DNA of 64,000 nucleotides from Vibrio pectenicida (GCA_024347015.1 AP024890.1:186001-250000), one strand, 5' to 3'. Shown: positions 18,301 through 26,870, counted from the stretch's first letter. The notes: generated by a model not told the origin, from the letters alone. Numbers and translations are program-made.

Positions 18301-20043
18301 TCACAATTGAGACATCATCGACTGAAAGTGCTCAAGACCAATAGATCCCACCATTCTCTGCTGAGCCATTTCTAAACCGCTTGAATCATAAAAAAACACG
18401 GCAGGAGGACCAAACACATTCCTTTCTGCTAACCAAGCCATCTGTTCAGGCGTACTTTTGGTAACATCAAACTTGATCGTTTCCCAATCTGAAAATTTAG
18501 CCCGCACCGACTGTTCGGTAAATATTTCTTTTTCAATAACCTTACACGAGACACACCAATCAGCGTAAAGGTCAACCATTACTCGCTTTTCCTGCTGCTT
18601 AGCCAACGTCAAGCTTTGCTCCAATAAAGTCACGGAGTCAACATTAGCAAAAGGTAGCAAGGAGTCTGCTTTTGACTGACTTGGCACAGAGACAAGACCT
18701 AGTGGCTTAAGAGGATCTTGCGAACCAAGTAGCATACCAACAAATACAACCAAGCCATAAAATAAAGACATAAATGCGGCGAGCTTTCGTGTTCTAGCCC
18801 ATCCTGGTTGAGCTGAATCCAAAGCACCAAAATGAATCCCACTACCAATAGCCAGCACAGCCCAAGCCAACATTATCAACCACGATGACGAAAATCTGCT
18901 CATCAATACAATAGCGACCGCGAGTAGCAAAATACCAAAGAGCTGTTTAACGGCTATCATCCAAGGCCCAGATTTGGGTAGCAACTTACCACCGCTAATA
19001 CCAATCAGGATCAGTGGAACACCCATACCCAATGCCATCACAAATAACGTTACCCCACCCAGTACCCAGTCTTGAGTAGTAGAAACATACAGCAAAGCCC
19101 CTGCTAATGGCGCACTCACACAAGGTGAAACTACCAAAGCAGACACTGCCCCCATGGCAAATACGCTGACTACTTTTCCGCCACCGACTTGATCTGAGTG
19201 GGCGTTAAGTTTTTGCTGAATTGCAGAGGGAAGTTGCAATTCGTAGAAGCCAAACATGGCTAAGGCGAGCAAAACAAATACGATGGCAAACAAAGATAAC
19301 AACCAAGGCTGCTGCATAGCAGCTTGAAGATTAATACCTTTAGCCAAGGTAGTAACCAAAACTCCAGTCAATGCATAACTTGACGCCATTCCAAACACAT
19401 AGGAACTGGATAATATCAAACCTTTTTTGCCAGTCATCTTGGCATCACCACCAATAATACTTGAAAGAATCGGCACCATAGGTAGTACACATGGCGTCAT
19501 TGATAAGCCAAGACCAAGTAAAAAGAAAATAAGTAACGCCTGAGTTTTTGGTGTGTTTGTGAGAAGCTCAGATAATCCTGCTGTATTTTCTGCCAAACTG
19601 CTGATTTTTTGCCAACTCCAATCAGGGCTAGAAGTTGATGTTCTAGTGGGCAAATCCATTGTGATTGTCTGCGGTAAATAACATAAGCCTTTTTCAGAAC
19701 AGCCTTGATAACGAACTTTAATTTGTCCTTCACCATTATATGGAATCAACACCGTCATAGGCTGATTAAAAACTACCACATCACCAAAATATTTATCTTG
19801 CTTGGGCGTACCAGCGAGTGAAAACTGCGGATCACGGAGTAACACTTGGCTACTTGATGAAAATTTAAACCTGCCCTTGTAGAGATAGTATTGTGGCTGA
19901 ATAGCGAAATGCATCTGCACTCCTTTATCACTCACAGACCATTGGTACGGGAATGCTTCTTCCACAGGCAAAAACTCTGGTTCTTGCGCTAAAGACACCA
20001 AAGGAAAATAGACTATTAAAGCGAGAATGAGAGTCCTTATCAT
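18301..20043 (-). CDS. dsbD: Thiol:disulfide interchange protein DsbD
   Basis: 580 residues, full length. It carries electrons from cytoplasmic thioredoxin across the inner membrane to periplasmic reductases. Signal peptide (about 1-19); periplasmic alpha domain with C115 and C121 (GCSEKGLCYLP); eight-helix beta domain with C185 (MTPCVLPMVP) and C308 (VSPCVSAPLAG); periplasmic thioredoxin gamma domain with C497-V-S-C500 (ADWCVSCK). All three cysteine pairs are kept. Its start overlaps the apbE-like stop (ATGA), so here it closes the five-gene redox module. It would feed the TlpA-like thioredoxin encoded at 22622-23086. Confidence 0.95.
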   Translation of the reverse strand: MIRTLILALIVYFPLVSLAQEPEFLPVEEAFPYQWSVSDKGVQMHFAIQPQYYLYKGRFKFSSSSQVLLRDPQFSLAGTPKQDKYFGDVVVFNQPMTVLIPYNGEGQIKVRYQGCSEKGLCYLPQTITMDLPTRTSTSSPDWSWQKISSLAENTAGLSELLTNTPKTQALLIFFLLGLGLSMTPCVLPMVPILSSIIGGDAKMTGKKGLILSSSYVFGMASSYALTGVLVTTLAKGINLQAAMQQPWLLSLFAIVFVLLALAMFGFYELQLPSAIQQKLNAHSDQVGGGKVVSVFAMGAVSALVVSPCVSAPLAGALLYVSTTQDWVLGGVTLFVMALGMGVPLILIGISGGKLLPKSGPWMIAVKQLFGILLLAVAIVLMSRFSSSWLIMLAWAVLAIGSGIHFGALDSAQPGWARTRKLAAFMSLFYGLVVFVGMLLGSQDPLKPLGLVSVPSQSKADSLLPFANVDSVTLLEQSLTLAKQQEKRVMVDLYADWCVSCKVIEKEIFTEQSVRAKFSDWETIKFDVTKSTPEQMAWLAERNVFGPPAVFFYDSSGLEMAQQRMVGSIGLEHFQSMMSQL

Positions 20044-20921
20044 GCGATAAACTCCGTGTCCTGATGAATGAATAATTGATCGTCAATAAACACAACACCC
20101 ACCTCATTAGGTAGTACTAGTGTCGGATCTATAGTAAGTGCGGTACTCAAAGCTCCAGCTTCTAGAGCTGTCGGTGCCAATACACTTACCGAGAGTACTT
20201 GGGGATGCGTCCCGCACTGAGATAAAATATGCGAGCTTTGCTGATCTCCAAATTTAAAGCTACGTTCGTAGTGCGCAGAGGTTGTCAGTGCCGCATTAAC
20301 TAATGGTAAAGAGAACCAAGGTTCACTTTTATTTTTCGGGTTTTTCACCGCAACATTAAACGCAGAGCCATCGGGCTTAACACCGAATGATCGAATGTCT
20401 CCGCCAAAATTAACCAAAGCTGCTGATGCGCCGAGTGATTGTGCAATGTTTACTGCTTGATCGACAGCAAACTCCTTGATTACGCCACCAAGATCAAACT
20501 GAGTCTCTGCGTTGTGTATGACAAGCGTCTGTTCAGATAAATGCCATGCTTTAATACCCATAAAATTTTTAGCATAACCATAAGCCGCATCTCTACCCAT
20601 ACTTGGGTTTTGTTTCATTAGTGACTTAACTGACCCTATTGCTGGGTCAAAGGTCCCTTGAGTACCATCAACCAAACGCTTGACTACTTCAAACACTGTA
20701 TAGCTTTCTTCATCAAGCATCACTGTTGCAGCTTTACGATTATTTACCGCTTTGTTAAGCCATGATGTCGGCGCATAAAAGTTATACTTTTCTTCTAATC
20801 GAAGTGTATTAGATTCAATAGTGGTAACAATCTCTTTCGCCTGCTCAGTACCAAATAGCTGGACTTCACACACAACTGTCATAGCTTGGAAACGATGTAT
20901 CAATGGCGAACTAGAACTCAT
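20040..20921 (-). CDS. apbE: ApbE-family FAD:protein FMN transferase homologue, divergent
   Basis: 293 residues from the ATG at 20921, which has GGAG six bases upstream and overlaps the DUF3570 stop. ApbE landmarks: HRFQAM (9-14), FDPAIG, DLGGVIKEFAVD (143-154), LVNFGGDIR and TSAHYER. ApbE enzymes attach FMN from FAD to Thr/Ser in a D-x-x-S/T-G-A-T/S motif of exported proteins, using Mg2+. Two oddities: no signal peptide is visible, since the protein begins almost directly at the catalytic domain, and the Asp expected in ALEAD-x-x-x-T is Gly (A-L-E-A-G256-A-L-S-T260). The usual H-I-x-D-P-x-T-G is also altered to H-I-L-S-Q-C-G-T. Activity is therefore uncertain. Confidence 0.85.
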   Translation of the reverse strand: MSSSSPLIHRFQAMTVVCEVQLFGTEQAKEIVTTIESNTLRLEEKYNFYAPTSWLNKAVNNRKAATVMLDEESYTVFEVVKRLVDGTQGTFDPAIGSVKSLMKQNPSMGRDAAYGYAKNFMGIKAWHLSEQTLVIHNAETQFDLGGVIKEFAVDQAVNIAQSLGASAALVNFGGDIRSFGVKPDGSAFNVAVKNPKNKSEPWFSLPLVNAALTTSAHYERSFKFGDQQSSHILSQCGTHPQVLSVSVLAPTALEAGALSTALTIDPTLVLPNEVGVVFIDDQLFIHQDTEFIA

Positions 20922-22134
20922 AAGTTGCTCCAACAGCCCACCATTGAGCCTCAAACCCATTAGACTGCTCGTAGTATGCCCCCAAAAGGTTCAAACGCAG
21001 GGATTTATGAAGTTTTAAACTCGCACCTAACTCATAAGCGTTGGCGGTAAAATTTCCCAAACGAAGATCAGATGTTGCATATCCTTGTGAAGAAAATGTA
21101 GGATCACTGCCATTAGGATCACGGTAAAAATCGGCGGCGGCTTGGGTATACCAAAAATAGCCTGGCGCCAATGTTAACCAAGTGTTTAGATTCCAAGATA
21201 ACTTACCACCAACTTGATGTGAGCTTACACCCCAGTCGTCATTAAAAAATTTATAACGTGGACGCACAACTATTGAATCAGATAATGACCAAAAAGCTTG
21301 AATATTCAGGCCACCAGATAAACGCTTGTCTGGACGGGAATCTTGGCCCAGAAAGACTTCATCAGAATCAATTGTCCCGCTACCATCGATGTCAACTTCA
21401 CGCAGCACCGTCAAGTAGTGATTGCTAAGATACCCCGAACGATAACCTGCATAAGCCGTATATATCATGTAATAATTAGGAGTAAAGGTTTGCGATAATC
21501 CGGCTTCTACACTCCCAGTAAATATGTCTTCCCAAGTTTGAGAATTACCTGTGGTACCATACTTACCAAACGCTAGAGTTTCATCAAACAAAGTCGATAT
21601 ACCCAAACTGTATGAACGATTTTTTTGAGAATCGGCGTAAATTAACCCTTTAGCATTTAATCCAATGCTCCGATAGTCTTCTTCCGTGGAGAAATTCCCT
21701 CCCATAGTCCACTCATTTCGCAGCTCATCTCTGTAGGTCACGCTACCACTTACCGATTGGCGCGTGTCCTCTAGTTGATATTTTTGAATTTTATAGTTAC
21801 TACTATTGGGGTCATAGCCAGCTCGTATTACTTGATCTGTCATCGCCTGAGCTTGCTGAGTTTTCGTTACTCGATTATTGGCATCAGCAGGACCTGATAA
21901 TGGCGTTGTAGGTCCCCAAGAAGGTGATGCTCCAGAGACAGTATCATAGCCAAGTTCAAGATTTATCGTCCAATCTAAGCCAATGCTTTTCTCAATAGAA
22001 ACAATACTATCTCCAGCTTCAACTTTATCATCATATTCTTGGTAATTCAGATAATGAACTGATATATGATCTTCAGCCAACACATTATTGGCTACTGCAG
22101 CTGCACCAAGCAGCGTTATAGGTAATTTTTTCAT
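20911..22134 (-). CDS. DUF3570 family outer-membrane beta-barrel protein
   Basis: 407 residues. Signal peptide with probable cleavage after NNVLA (about 20). Alternating aromatic/polar strands and a terminal aromatic residue (VGATYEF) point to an outer-membrane beta-barrel. I place it in DUF3570 from the start of the mature part and its neighbours. Two sites stand out: D64-T-V-S-G-A-S70, which fits the D-x-x-S/T-G-A-T/S flavinylation motif, and a canonical EF-hand calcium loop D248-I-D-G-S-G-T-I-D-S-D-E259, probably in an outside loop. It is encoded 17 bp after the DUF4266 gene and overlaps the apbE-like gene. Function unknown. Confidence 0.8.
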   Translation of the reverse strand: MKKLPITLLGAAAVANNVLAEDHISVHYLNYQEYDDKVEAGDSIVSIEKSIGLDWTINLELGYDTVSGASPSWGPTTPLSGPADANNRVTKTQQAQAMTDQVIRAGYDPNSSNYKIQKYQLEDTRQSVSGSVTYRDELRNEWTMGGNFSTEEDYRSIGLNAKGLIYADSQKNRSYSLGISTLFDETLAFGKYGTTGNSQTWEDIFTGSVEAGLSQTFTPNYYMIYTAYAGYRSGYLSNHYLTVLREVDIDGSGTIDSDEVFLGQDSRPDKRLSGGLNIQAFWSLSDSIVVRPRYKFFNDDWGVSSHQVGGKLSWNLNTWLTLAPGYFWYTQAAADFYRDPNGSDPTFSSQGYATSDLRLGNFTANAYELGASLKLHKSLRLNLLGAYYEQSNGFEAQWWAVGATYEF

Positions 22135-22151
22135 TTTGTTTTATTTAATAA

Positions 22152-22625
22152 TTAGTTACAACCGCAACCGCCACCACCGACGCCACTACCACCAACCGAT
22201 CCTTGCTTATATGAAAAGACCTTTTCCGAAAACAAATCGAACTCTGGAATTGCCCCACCTGGCTTCATCTCTTTTTTTGCCAGTGTTCCTTTTTGCCAAG
22301 GTTTTACCGCTTCGATGCCAAGTACTTCATCAACGAAAGCCAAAGCCGACGTTTCATTGCTAACAGGCTTGGGTTTTTCTGCCCTTGGTAAGCTTAAGCC
22401 ACCAGCCTTTGGCTTAACCAATTCAATATTACGCCTTAACCCGATTTCAGAGCTACCACTGGTGTATACCTGATTGGATATTACCTCTTCTTCCATACTA
22501 TCTTGCTTCACAGTAGGCTCAGTTTTTGTGGGATTTTTTTTACCCAAATTGCTAAGGTCAACTTTGGGTGCAGCAACACTTAGGGTTGAAAAAATCAACG
22601 CCAAAACAAATGTACTCAGCTTCAT
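22152..22625 (-). CDS. DUF4266-like small exported protein with GGGGCGCN tail
   Basis: 157 residues. A signal peptide (about 1-19) is followed by a Lys/Pro-rich linker, a conserved block W110-Q-K-G-T-L-A-K-K-E-M-K-P-G-G and a glycine-rich end finishing C154-G-C156-N. The block and tail are those I associate with DUF4266, a family of small periplasmic or lipoprotein-like products found with DUF3570 and ApbE genes. The N-terminal extension is longer than I expect for the family. The C-x-C pair may bind metal or be redox active; thioredoxin and DsbD genes on either side support this. Its ATG overlaps the upstream stop (ATGA) with GGGAG seven bases before. Confidence 0.78.
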   Translation of the reverse strand: MKLSTFVLALIFSTLSVAAPKVDLSNLGKKNPTKTEPTVKQDSMEEEVISNQVYTSGSSEIGLRRNIELVKPKAGGLSLPRAEKPKPVSNETSALAFVDEVLGIEAVKPWQKGTLAKKEMKPGGAIPEFDLFSEKVFSYKQGSVGGSGVGGGGCGCN

Positions 22626-23086
22626 AACCGCACTCCCATCTGTGTCAAATCATCTAGGATGACAGAGCGAATATCAGTGATTGCACCAAACCGTACTTTG
22701 AGTACTTGTCCCTGATAAACATAATAAAGTGCAGGCATCCCGACAGGTTTAAACTCTGCAATTAATTGCTGCTTAGGATCGTTAACAACTGGAAAACTCA
22801 ATCCCAGAGATTTTTGAAACTCAAGACCAACCACGATATCTTCATCAACATCAACTCCGACAAAAGTTACACCAGTTCCTGATAGCTCACTATATAGCTG
22901 ATTTACTATGGGTAATTCATGACGACATGACACACACCATTCGGCAAAAAAATCTACTATTGTTAGCTGATCAGGTTCCAATTTTAGCCCTTTCGCAACG
23001 CTTTCTGTCACGGCCTCCCCTTCTTGAAATGCTAGCGTTGTAAAAGACGCGCACACAGCAAGCACTATAGCCAGTTGCTTGATCAT
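22622..23086 (-). CDS. TlpA/ResA-like periplasmic thioredoxin
   Basis: 154 residues from the ATG at 23086 with an AAGGA site upstream; a longer frame exists but would bury the signal peptide. Signal peptide about 1-19, then a thioredoxin fold with C51-V-S-C54 in FFAEWCVSCRHELP and the cis-proline segment VGMPALYYV. TlpA/ResA-type proteins reduce periplasmic disulfides with electrons from DsbD or CcdA. It starts the redox module 25 bp after tadG. Likely clients are the DUF4266 C-x-C tail or other module proteins. Confidence 0.88.
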   Translation of the reverse strand: MIKQLAIVLAVCASFTTLAFQEGEAVTESVAKGLKLEPDQLTIVDFFAEWCVSCRHELPIVNQLYSELSGTGVTFVGVDVDEDIVVGLEFQKSLGLSFPVVNDPKQQLIAEFKPVGMPALYYVYQGQVLKVRFGAITDIRSVILDDLTQMGVRL

Positions 23087-23111
23087 TCTTTTTTCCTTAT
23101 ATTTTCGAGGT

Positions 23112-24305
23112 TCATTTCTGCCCAAAGTTAAGAGTCGTGTCATAGTCGACATACAATACTTTTGAAAAGTACTCATCCAGTTCCTGAGTATTGGTTGCCG
23201 ACAAAACTTGACCTTTCAATTCGATGTTGAGTGCAGCATCAACGCAGCGACTAAACTGCTCCAGTCGATAATCAGGAATATTAAAGCCTATAAAGTTCAA
23301 CTGAATACCGAACTCATTTGCCAAGCGATCACAAATTCCTGCGGAGATAAGCTCATCCAACGCTGAACTGCCGTCGACACCATCTGTCATCAAAATTAAC
23401 CTTTGTGTTGGATGAGTAGAGTACGGACGATAATTCCACTCTTGACGCCACTTGGGTATGAGCTGTCTAGCGCCCCAAATCAATCCTTGGAATGAACTTG
23501 TTCCACCTGTAGTTTGCAAATTTTCAATGGCATGTTTAACCCCCCTCATATTGTCGGTCAGTGGCATAACGGGTGAAGAGCCGCTGCAATCAAGAAGAAA
23601 ATCATTTTGTTCCTTCAACTCCACTGTCTTTTCTGAGTGAATTTTATCTAGGTTAGACACTGTCTTTTCGGCAGAAAACCTATCGTTTTCATCTTTGCTT
23701 ATCCCATTAGCACATTGCACACCCGTGACATTTTCCCATGCGGGATTAACAACCGACACACCGTCAGAAAAAGGGACAATTGAGATACTCACCGCTCTGC
23801 GCCCAGCAAGCTCAATATTGTTATCCTCAATGCGATCAATCGCTCGACCAAGAATACTTTTCAGAGTATCGATGGAATCCACCATTGAGCTGGAAATGTC
23901 GAGAACCAACGCCATTTCAGTTGGCGTCACTTTCGCAACATGGTGAATATATGTGTGCTCAGAAGCACGAGAATACGCTGAATAAGACCCTTGGCCTATA
24001 TTCAGCAACGAGAATGGACCATCGAGATGGTAGTTGATACTGATATCACAGTCAGGACCAGATTGAAACTCACCTAGTACCCCATTGATATTAGGCTGAT
24101 AATAGCTAAGATAAGTTTGGTTAACATCTGTTTCTGAGCTAGCACTAAAAGTGCAGGCCAAAGCAGCTGCGTCAGCAGCTTGCATTGCACGATTGTGAAG
24201 TTGAATGTTAAATCCTACCATGATCGTACTTAGCACCAGTGCCAATACAGGCAGCAATAAAGCGAGAAAAGATAAAGAAACAGAACCAATTAACTGTCTA
24301 GGCAC
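23112..24305 (-). CDS. tadG: Tad pilus assembly protein TadG (vWA domain)
   Basis: 397 residues. N-terminal membrane segment typical of Tad pseudopilin-like proteins (LIGSVSLSFLALLLPVLALV, then AMQAADAAALACT), followed by a von Willebrand A domain with the MIDAS motif D-I-S-S-S-M and later TDGVDGSSALDE. TadG anchors or organises the Tad secretion machine across the envelope. The GTG start at 24305 overlaps the tadF stop, with GGGAG eight bases upstream. Last Tad gene; the redox module follows 25 bp on, probably on the same transcript. Confidence 0.86.
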   Translation of the reverse strand: MPRQLIGSVSLSFLALLLPVLALVLSTIMVGFNIQLHNRAMQAADAAALACTFSASSETDVNQTYLSYYQPNINGVLGEFQSGPDCDISINYHLDGPFSLLNIGQGSYSAYSRASEHTYIHHVAKVTPTEMALVLDISSSMVDSIDTLKSILGRAIDRIEDNNIELAGRRAVSISIVPFSDGVSVVNPAWENVTGVQCANGISKDENDRFSAEKTVSNLDKIHSEKTVELKEQNDFLLDCSGSSPVMPLTDNMRGVKHAIENLQTTGGTSSFQGLIWGARQLIPKWRQEWNYRPYSTHPTQRLILMTDGVDGSSALDELISAGICDRLANEFGIQLNFIGFNIPDYRLEQFSRCVDAALNIELKGQVLSATNTQELDEYFSKVLYVDYDTTLNFGQK

Positions 24306-24867
24306 TATATTTTCTCCCGATAACCGCAGCTTGGCTTCGAAGCGTAGAAGGAAATGACAGACCTAACCATTTAAAAATAGGACTCATCGGCTCTAAGGGT
24401 TGGGATACACATAAGGTCACCTGATATAAGTTAGCGATTTTACCTTGAAGCGATGCAACCGTCCTTTTACTCATTGGCGCTAGTGTTGCAAGTGAGTCTA
24501 TCTTCTGTTCTACCTGACAATCGTTCCCCGCTCGCTGTGTAATCACCTCAGTTTCATCACTAGCAGAAAAGCGCATTTCCAATATCAAACCAACACGCGT
24601 CATGTCCAATTCAGCAGGTAAAGAACGTCTCGCCAAAATCATTAAGTGCTCAGCGCTATCTGAGTGATAATTTTTAACTTGTCCATTGGAAACCAAAGCC
24701 CGTGATGCCACACTCACCATGGAATAAGCAGCACTATCTAGCCTAGTTTGCAGATAAAATATTTTGTATACCGCGAACAAGCCAAGTATGACCACAAGCA
24801 GCCCCACAACTACCGCGGGAAATTCAATCACGGCCGAACCGCGTTGTTTGTTGCGCTCATGCATCAT
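24298..24867 (-). CDS. tadF: Tad pilus minor pseudopilin TadF
   Basis: 189 residues. The TadE/F-like start RGSAVIEFPAVVVGLLVVIL has the G-(x)4-E cleavage pattern of Flp-type prepilins (G10|SAVIEF), followed by a single helix. Minor pseudopilins TadE and TadF are processed by the Tad prepilin peptidase and are needed for pilus assembly. Overlaps both neighbours by a few bases. Confidence 0.82.
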   Translation of the reverse strand: MMHERNKQRGSAVIEFPAVVVGLLVVILGLFAVYKIFYLQTRLDSAAYSMVSVASRALVSNGQVKNYHSDSAEHLMILARRSLPAELDMTRVGLILEMRFSASDETEVITQRAGNDCQVEQKIDSLATLAPMSKRTVASLQGKIANLYQVTLCVSQPLEPMSPIFKWLGLSFPSTLRSQAAVIGRKYSA

Positions 24868-25291
24868 AACTGACCATTACGGTGCGATTGAGGGTCGTCA
24901 CCGATGGAAACGCTTCCGATAATCTTGGAGCTAGCAAAAAATGAAAGTGATAGCGAATTTTATATTCAGCGATAGTAGCTTGATGCGAACTAATCAAATC
25001 TCCTGACACTAAAGACGCCACGCTATCAGCGTAGCGAGGAATATCAATTTGAATATTCCCGGCAGTAAGTAAAGGAAATTTAGCAATCTGATCGCTAATT
25101 TGCTCTTCCACAAACGAAGAGGGCGTCATTGTACGCGCATTGCGCATTGCTGAAGATACAGCTGATTCAAAAATCATAGTGACCCACATCAAGCGGACAA
25201 CCTCAAAGCCCACCAAAAAAACCATCATTAAAGGTAAAATCACCATTACAAATTCGATTGTCTGACTCCCAGATTGACGACGCAAAGCCAT
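24857..25291 (-). CDS. tadE: Tad pilus minor pseudopilin TadE
   Basis: 144 residues. The N-terminus RQSGSQTIEFVMVILPLMMVFLVG has the TadE signature G-(x)4-E-F followed by a membrane helix. It is a minor pilin of the Tad machine. Its start codon overlaps the tadD stop (TAATG), and the end overlaps tadF. Confidence 0.85.
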   Translation of the reverse strand: MALRRQSGSQTIEFVMVILPLMMVFLVGFEVVRLMWVTMIFESAVSSAMRNARTMTPSSFVEEQISDQIAKFPLLTAGNIQIDIPRYADSVASLVSGDLISSHQATIAEYKIRYHFHFLLAPRLSEAFPSVTTLNRTVMVSYDA

Positions 25292-26019
25292 TAGTTAATA
25301 CCTTGTTCGGCAAGAGTCTGATAATACCCAAGTGTGCTTTCTAGCTCCGACTGATTAAGTTCACTCATAGCAATCGTTTTAGCTGCTTCAAGTTTACCGT
25401 TAGCAGCATAGGCTAGAGCAAGGTTAAGCCGAACTTTGCTCGTTGCTTCTCCTCGCAGGTAAATAGGGTATAAAATCTGAATACTTTGTTCAGCCTGGCC
25501 ATCTAAAAGCCATCCTAGCGCAAGGTTATTTCGATATTCCAAGCTATCTGGGCGAATGTTAATTGCGCCTTTAAAAGCACTGCGGGCTTTTACATAGTTT
25601 TTTTGTAATGAATAAGTCACACCCAAGCTATTTAAAGCAATATCATCACTTGGGTTATTCTCAACGGCTTTATGTAGCGTATCGGCGGCTAATCGAATAT
25701 TGCCCAAAGCAAGGTGAGCTCGACCTAGCTCTCGATCAAATTCTGACGAAGGAGCCAATGTACTACCTTTATTGAGATAGTACAGCGCCTCATCATAACG
25801 TGCCGATTGATTACAAGCACTGCCGGCTAAAAATAGCAGCTGGGCATCATCGGGGGTTTGCTTAAGCTTTTGTTTATAGATAACCAATGCATTATCCGCA
25901 TGGCCATTTGCCAACGCTGTTTGTGCAAGTTGTATATCTTGATCAATCTTTTGCGTTCCTGTCGACTGACAGCCAAACATCAACAGACTGAAGCATAAGA
26001 TGATAAACGATGAGTTCAT
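25291..26019 (-). CDS. tadD: Tad pilus TPR lipoprotein TadD
   Basis: 242 residues. Lipoprotein signal with lipobox LMFG|C17 and six or more tetratricopeptide-like helices (ALYYLNKGSTLAPSSEFDRE, DDIALNSLGVTYSLQKNYVK). TadD-type pilotins or scaffolds work with the RcpA secretin. Overlaps tadC by four bases (ATGA-type), consistent with translational coupling. Confidence 0.86.
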   Translation of the reverse strand: MNSSFIILCFSLLMFGCQSTGTQKIDQDIQLAQTALANGHADNALVIYKQKLKQTPDDAQLLFLAGSACNQSARYDEALYYLNKGSTLAPSSEFDRELGRAHLALGNIRLAADTLHKAVENNPSDDIALNSLGVTYSLQKNYVKARSAFKGAINIRPDSLEYRNNLALGWLLDGQAEQSIQILYPIYLRGEATSKVRLNLALAYAANGKLEAAKTIAMSELNQSELESTLGYYQTLAEQGIN

Positions 26020-26870
26020 AGCCTCTCCAATGTCTCAAATAGGCTTAAAACAACAGGCGCAACAATCAAGATAACCACAGGCAACATAATCAATACAACA
26101 AGAGGAAAAGACATCTTCGCCGGAATTTTCCCAGCCCATTCTTCCAGTTCAAGCAACTGATAATGGCGGCTATCTGCAGCAATTAGGCTAAGCGCCTTTG
26201 AAAGCGGTGTACCAAACTTAAGCGCTTGAGACATAGTCACCACCATATTGTTGATATCCGATAGTTCCAATCTTTGATCTAGGTTAACGAGTGCTTGCTG
26301 TGGTGAGTCAAGTACGGTCATTTCTGTTGCAGTCTGGCACCACTGACGAGCAAACGCAGGAGATACAGAAGCCATTTCTTGACCAACAACACGAAACGCT
26401 TTTTCTAGTGTTAAACCAGATGCAACACAAACAACCATAAGATCGAGCGCATCAGGAGTCACTCTTGCTACCTGACATCGAATGCGCTCAACCCAAACTT
26501 GCAATGAACGATCAACTAAGATCCCCGATATAATTGAGATAGCAATACACTGGGCAACATCAGCTACTGACCAGCTCAAACTTCTTGAAGTAAACCAAAG
26601 CCATGATCCACAAAGCATGATCACACATCGAACTACCACAAACTGTGTTTCAGCATCGTCATGACTAAAACCTATCAAGGCTAATTGCTTACAGCGGGAT
26701 GGATTCGATTTCCAGCGCCATCTATTTTTGTTTGGGTGAGCTGCTAAGGAGGCATAACTCACCTGACTAAGACGACGCTGAACAACATCCTGTTGCCGCG
26801 CGACATGAAAGCACAACAGTGAACTCAGAATACCGATAACGATCAGAAACGTTGCAATCATCAATATCAT
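26016..26870 (-). CDS. tadC: Tad pilus inner-membrane platform protein TadC
   Basis: 284 residues. T2SSF-type fold: N-terminal helix, then cytoplasmic helical domain VTPDALDLMVVCVASGLTLE, FGTPLSKAL, and C-terminal helices (PLVVLIMLPVVILIVAPVVL). Forms the inner-membrane platform with TadB for pilin polymerisation by TadA. Overlaps tadB and tadD by four bases. Confidence 0.9.
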   Translation of the reverse strand: MILMIATFLIVIGILSSLLCFHVARQQDVVQRRLSQVSYASLAAHPNKNRWRWKSNPSRCKQLALIGFSHDDAETQFVVVRCVIMLCGSWLWFTSRSLSWSVADVAQCIAISIISGILVDRSLQVWVERIRCQVARVTPDALDLMVVCVASGLTLEKAFRVVGQEMASVSPAFARQWCQTATEMTVLDSPQQALVNLDQRLELSDINNMVVTMSQALKFGTPLSKALSLIAADSRHYQLLELEEWAGKIPAKMSFPLVVLIMLPVVILIVAPVVLSLFETLERL

